A stretch of DNA of 8,682 nucleotides. Origin: Dehalococcoidia bacterium. GTDB taxonomy: Bacteria; Chloroflexota; Dehalococcoidia; GIF9; UBA5629. The translations under genes and the position numbers were made by a program. Shown here piece by piece: positions 6,236 through 8,682 of this stretch (position 1 is the first letter of the stretch; each line of letters opens with the position of its first letter). Below the pieces are notes generated by a model. That model was given only the letters and a program-made list of their open reading frames with translations. It was not told where the DNA came from and did not search any database. The stretch spans positions 1 to 8,682 of the forward strand of contig JAFGLP010000113.1 in assembly GCA_016927965.1 (NCBI GenBank). The letters run 5' to 3'.

Positions 6236-6536
6236 CAGGTCAAACGAAGCCAGGCCTGGACTCTAGATTATGGTGGAATAAGCACATATTAAAAAGATGG
6301 ACACAGGCTGAAATCCCGGCGTTCCAGGTTTGCCGCTCCCCTGTAATCGAAAACTTCTTCTTCTCTTTCCTGTGTGCAGTTGCAATAGTGCCGCTGGCTG
6401 TCTCCTTGCAGAAATTTATTAACATACCAATTTGGTAGTTAAGAACAGCGTTTGATAATTCATACGGGATATTTGAAATGATTTGTTTCCTGTAAAGCGC
6501 CGTTTGAGAGATAATAGGAAGTTAAGAGGTAATAAC
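6236..6536. other. 301-bp intergenic region before the lipoprotein gene
   Basis: The region holds a candidate promoter at 6432-6459 and the leader of the next gene. A 10-bp palindrome, CCAGGCCTGG, lies shortly after the GIY-YIG stop. A plus-strand reading continues across this stretch in a frame different from the GIY-YIG gene and includes a hydrophobic run. It begins inside the GIY-YIG gene without a ribosome site, and I do not consider it coding. Nothing else was recognised. Confidence 0.4.
6432..6459 (+). promoter_or_regulatory. Candidate promoter of the lipoprotein gene
   Basis: TTGGTA at 6432-6437 and GATAAT at 6454-6459 have a 16-nt spacer (4/6 and 5/6 matches). Transcription would start near 6466 and leave about 70 nt of leader before ATG 6537. 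Confidence 0.4.
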
Positions 6537-7043
6537 ATGAAGTTGATTTCAGGTATGCTGCTTGTTCTATTGCTGGCCTTGAACATCTCCTGCGACAGCC
6601 CGCCGTCCGCATCACAGGGTGCTGCTGAAGAAAATATAATCTTCATGAAAAGCGCTCACCAGTTCGTTAAAAATACCTATACGGGAGAAACCAACCCCTC
6701 GTACCTTATAATCCGGAGCTATGCTTCTTTCGATTCGCTATTTGGAGTGGGAGCAGTAATGGGTATGGACAGGTCGAAATTAATAACTGAGGAGAAGATG
6801 AAAGGCGGATTTGTCCTGTCCATCATCTACCAGGGAAATGATATTCATGAATTTGATATTGAGAAAATCACGTTGAAGGATGGCCGGTTACAGGTATATT
6901 ACACTTCTAAAGTGACTGAACCGGATGCAAGCTGGACGTGCAACTGCCATGTTACTGTATTGATTGAGGACTGCCAATTTGACTCCATACTATTGTTTGA
7001 GAATGGACAGCCTTTACCGGATGCTTTGATAAAGGAGTTGTAA
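6537..7043 (+). CDS. Putative lipoprotein of unknown function, faintly PrcB-like
   Basis: This is a 168-residue secreted protein. It starts with Lys3 and a Leu-rich hydrophobic core ending in N-I-S-C19, a plausible though imperfect lipobox (Asn rather than Leu at -3), then Asp20 and a Ser/Pro/Ala linker. That predicts signal peptidase II cleavage and membrane anchoring at Cys19. The mature part (about 35-168) alternates beta-type segments: a Y-L-I-I-R-S strand near 56-61, then 'G-G-F-V-L-S-I-I-Y' near 90-98, then 'L-Q-V-Y-Y' near 118-122. The order loosely recalls PrcB C-terminal-like domains; this is a weak resemblance. Three cysteines, C135-x-C137 and C146, may form a disulfide or metal site. 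AGAGG at 6525-6529 is 8 nt before ATG 6537. A TTG at 6483 is in frame but would mask the signal peptide. The gene converges on the DUF5679 gene. Confidence 0.7.
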   Translation: MKLISGMLLVLLLALNISCDSPPSASQGAAEENIIFMKSAHQFVKNTYTGETNPSYLIIRSYASFDSLFGVGAVMGMDRSKLITEEKMKGGFVLSIIYQGNDIHEFDIEKITLKDGRLQVYYTSKVTEPDASWTCNCHVTVLIEDCQFDSILLFENGQPLPDALIKEL

Positions 7044-7063
7044 TTTGTATTAACGGGTTAGGT

Positions 7064-7110
7064 TAAAGGGCTGAAAACGGTCCCCCGACTGCAGGCTGAT
7101 CAGTCCTTTA
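7064..7110. terminator. Hairpin between convergent genes, possible bidirectional terminator
   Basis: The arms 7064-7074 (TAAAGGGCTGA) and 7100-7110 (TCAGTCCTTTA) pair over 11 bp with one G-U on the plus-strand RNA and a 25-nt loop. It sits exactly between the lipoprotein stop (7041-7043) and the DUF5679 stop (7113-7111), where a shared terminator is expected. Neither side has a proper T-run, so efficiency is doubtful. Confidence 0.4.
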
Positions 7111-7266
7111 TTACGGATAGTATGCTGGGCGCTTCCCAATTCTGAATACTCTGGTCCCGCAGCATGAGCATACACCTTCAATTCCAGACCTGCCGTTTTT
7201 CATCTTCACTTCCCTCGGATTCTTAATCTTGATTTCCTGGCGGCATTTGAAACAGAAGGCTTTCAT
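7111..7266 (-). CDS. DUF5679-type zinc-ribbon microprotein
   Basis: This 51-residue protein starts MKAFCFKC and has two Cys pairs: C5-x2-C8 and C33-x2-C36 followed by Gly, with an extra Cys35. Between them is the motif K-N-P-R-E-V-x-M-K-N-G-R-S, and after the second pair a short T-R-V-F-R-I-G-K. This layout (Y/F-C-x-K-C-R, NP-x-x-V-x-MKNGRP, C-x-x-C-G-x-K-x-F-R-I-G) is what I recall for DUF5679 proteins, which are frequent in Chloroflexota and related bacteria. The four cysteines should bind one zinc ion. Function is unknown; nucleic acid or protein contact is only a guess. GGGAG lies about 12 nt before the ATG at 7266, a longer than usual spacing. The gene is easily missed because of its length. 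It is convergent with the lipoprotein gene and divergent from DegV. Confidence 0.8.
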   Translation of the reverse strand: MKAFCFKCRQEIKIKNPREVKMKNGRSGIEGVCSCCGTRVFRIGKRPAYYP

Positions 7267-7581
7267 AGCTGATAAAATCTCCCTTCATATTTATAGGCCC
7301 GGCTGATTGAAATTGAATTTACTGTAAAATCAGTTCAATAAGCTACCCCGCTTTCCTGCAGAGTTAATTTATTCTTTCCTGCTTAAATAGTCCATACGTA
7401 TAAGTACTTAATAATTACGGGGATGCATGCGCTTTTATTGCCAGAGCAACATTCAGGTAGGATGCTACATGCTGTTCAAAAATTGATGAGTATCCGGTGA
7501 GCCAGTCTGCGGGATACATACGTGGTATACTAATGATAGGCAGTAGCTTTTCCGGGATTTCATGAAGGAGAATGGCTGTTT
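7267..7581. other. 315-bp divergent intergenic region between the DUF5679 and DegV genes
   Basis: The left part should hold the minus-strand promoter and leader of the DUF5679 gene. A TATAAA on the minus strand lies about 30 nt before its ATG, without a convincing -35. The right part holds the DegV promoter and leader. The AT-rich middle (about 7300-7440) shows no gene, repeat or recognised RNA. Confidence 0.4.
7523..7531 (+). promoter_or_regulatory. Candidate extended -10 promoter of the DegV gene
   Basis: TGGTATACT at 7523-7531 is a TGn extended -10 with TATACT (5/6). No good -35 is seen at 16-18 nt, as is common for extended -10 promoters. Transcription would begin near 7538, giving a leader of about 44 nt that includes AAGGAG at 7565-7570. 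Confidence 0.45.
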
Positions 7582-8445
7582 ATGGATAATGAGGTAGCTA
7601 TAGTCACCGATACCCTGGGCTGTATCCCTGAGGAAGAAATAAAAAGATACAACATACGCGAAGTCCCGGTAAAAATTGTATTTGGAAATAAAGTATATCA
7701 GGACAGGGTTGATCTCAGTGCTGATGAATTTTATACGATCTTGGCAAAAGCCGGGCAACTGCCCACAACATCTGCTCCATCTCCCGAGCATTTTCTCAAT
7801 GCCTATCGGGAGATAAGCAGTAAAGCAAAAATAATTCTGTGTATAACACTGTCCAGCAAGCTCAGTGGCACATTTAACTCGGCAAGGATAGCAGCAGATA
7901 TGGCCAGGGAAGTGCTGGAGGATGTCGCCATAGAGGTGCTTGACAGCCAGGTGGCGGCGGCTGCCGAAGGATTTGTTGTTCTAGCGGCTGCCAGGGCTGC
8001 CAGTGCGGGTAAAAAGATGAATGAAGTAATAAATGCTGCCAGACAAGTGATGAGCAGTGTCCATCTTTATGTGGCAGTGGATACATTGAAGTACCTCATT
8101 AAGGGAGGACGCGTACCAAAGGTGGTTGGTTGGGCCGGGTCGCTGCTCAACATCAAGCCCATCCTTACTTTAAAAAATGGTGAAGCACGGCCGGTGGCCA
8201 GGGCGCGTACTTATTTAAGCGCTGTCAGGCAGATGATGGAGATGAGTAAAAACAAAATAGTCAGTGGTCTGCCCCTGCATGTAGCAGTTATGCATGCTGC
8301 TGAACTGGAAAAAGCAGAGGAACTTAAGAAGCAGATCGCTTCATCATTTGACTGCGCCGAGCTTATGATTACCGATTTCACACCGGTTATAGGGGCCCAT
8401 ACTGGCCCCGGAGTGATCGGCCTGGCCTTCTACTGCGGCGAATAG
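7582..8445 (+). CDS. DegV family fatty-acid-binding protein (FakB-like)
   Basis: This 287-residue cytoplasmic protein has full DegV length and architecture. The N-terminal strand ends in V8-T9-D10-T11. P-T-T-S (61-64) and L-S-S-K-L-S-G-T-F (90-98) are the conserved segments whose Thr/Ser side chains hold the fatty-acid carboxylate in FakB. D119-S120 follows. L-I-K-G-G-R-V-P with L-L-N-I-K-P-I-L marks the second domain. The C-terminal I-G-A-H273-T-G-P-G carries the conserved His and Gly loop. In Firmicutes, FakB presents a bound fatty acid to the kinase FakA, which makes acyl-phosphate for PlsY and PlsX. No FakA (DAK-domain kinase) is in this window. AAGGAG (7565-7570) is 11 nt from ATG 7582; an out-of-frame ATG at 7572 is not a competing start. 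Family certain; lipid specificity unknown. Confidence 0.95.
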   Translation: MDNEVAIVTDTLGCIPEEEIKRYNIREVPVKIVFGNKVYQDRVDLSADEFYTILAKAGQLPTTSAPSPEHFLNAYREISSKAKIILCITLSSKLSGTFNSARIAADMAREVLEDVAIEVLDSQVAAAAEGFVVLAAARAASAGKKMNEVINAARQVMSSVHLYVAVDTLKYLIKGGRVPKVVGWAGSLLNIKPILTLKNGEARPVARARTYLSAVRQMMEMSKNKIVSGLPLHVAVMHAAELEKAEELKKQIASSFDCAELMITDFTPVIGAHTGPGVIGLAFYCGE

Positions 8446-8649
8446 CGGCAGCCCGTTTATAAGGCTGGTTACTTGCTAAATCCCATACTGATATAGGAAG
8501 AATTATTACATACAGGATTGTCCAGTGTATTGGTAGTTGTACTACGTGATGTCTCCCTGTGTTTTGTAATAGATTTAAGGTTTTGGATTTGGCTTAAACC
8601 GTTGTTGCAGTAGTTCATTCAGTACCGCCTTTTCTAGTATAGTTTCATA

Positions 8650-8678
8650 TTGACATGCTTACAACAGAAGATTAATAT
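8650..8678 (+). promoter_or_regulatory. Candidate promoter pointing out of the right edge
   Basis: A perfect TTGACA -35 at 8650-8655 is followed, after 17 nt, by TAATAT at 8673-8678 (4/6). It would drive a gene starting beyond 8682. No coding sequence of that gene is visible. Confidence 0.4.
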
Positions 8679-8682
8679 TACG

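Noticed and set aside
6139..6438. 99-codon plus-strand reading overlapping the end of the GIY-YIG gene
   Set aside because: It starts inside a well-supported gene in another frame with no ribosome site. The hydrophobic run near its end is not enough to call a membrane protein.
8425..8465. Hairpin at the 3' end of the DegV gene (GCCTT/AAGGC with an inner CTGC/GCAG)
   Set aside because: The stem is interrupted by unequal internal loops and a mismatch, and no T-run follows.

Overview
This window reads as chromosomal DNA of moderate GC from an anaerobic bacterium. A Chloroflexota (Dehalococcoidia-like) or clostridial source fits best: there is a DUF5679 zinc-ribbon microprotein, a HEAT-repeat protein, an iron-sulfur flavoprotein-type reductase, and acyl-phosphate lipid genes (PlsY, DegV/FakB). 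This lineage call is an inference from gene content only. I see no tRNA, rRNA, CRISPR array, insertion sequence or phage module.

Layout, left to right. An NCS2 nucleobase-type permease (199-1920, +) carries an extra C-terminal domain that resembles a degenerate RsbW/GHKL ATPase fold. Convergent to it is a COG3315/TIGR00027-type SAM methyltransferase (2010-2912, -). A 635-bp gap follows that may hold decayed minus-strand coding sequence. Next come a flavodoxin-fold NAD(P)H:FMN reductase/iron-sulfur flavoprotein (3563-4216, +) and plsY behind its own sigma70-type promoter (4321-5055, +). A near-consensus promoter (TTGTCA-17-TATAAT) then drives a HEAT-repeat gene (5378-5884) and, 60 nt further on, a 96-residue stand-alone GIY-YIG protein (5945-6235). 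A small putative lipoprotein (6537-7043, +) converges on a 51-codon DUF5679 gene (7111-7266, -), with a hairpin between them. A DegV/FakB fatty-acid-binding protein (7582-8445, +) closes the window.

How the genes work together. Most look like independent single-gene units with their own leaders. The clearest pair is HEAT plus GIY-YIG. PlsY and DegV are linked through metabolism rather than as an operon: FakB-type proteins present fatty acids for phosphorylation, and PlsY consumes acyl-phosphate. The most unusual object is the permease: it has a regulatory-looking C-terminal domain, and the two glutamates that anchor the nucleobase in UraA are replaced by Lys and Ser. I found no convincing multi-gene defence or biosynthetic system here; the permease fusion and the HEAT/GIY-YIG pair are the best candidates for something undescribed.
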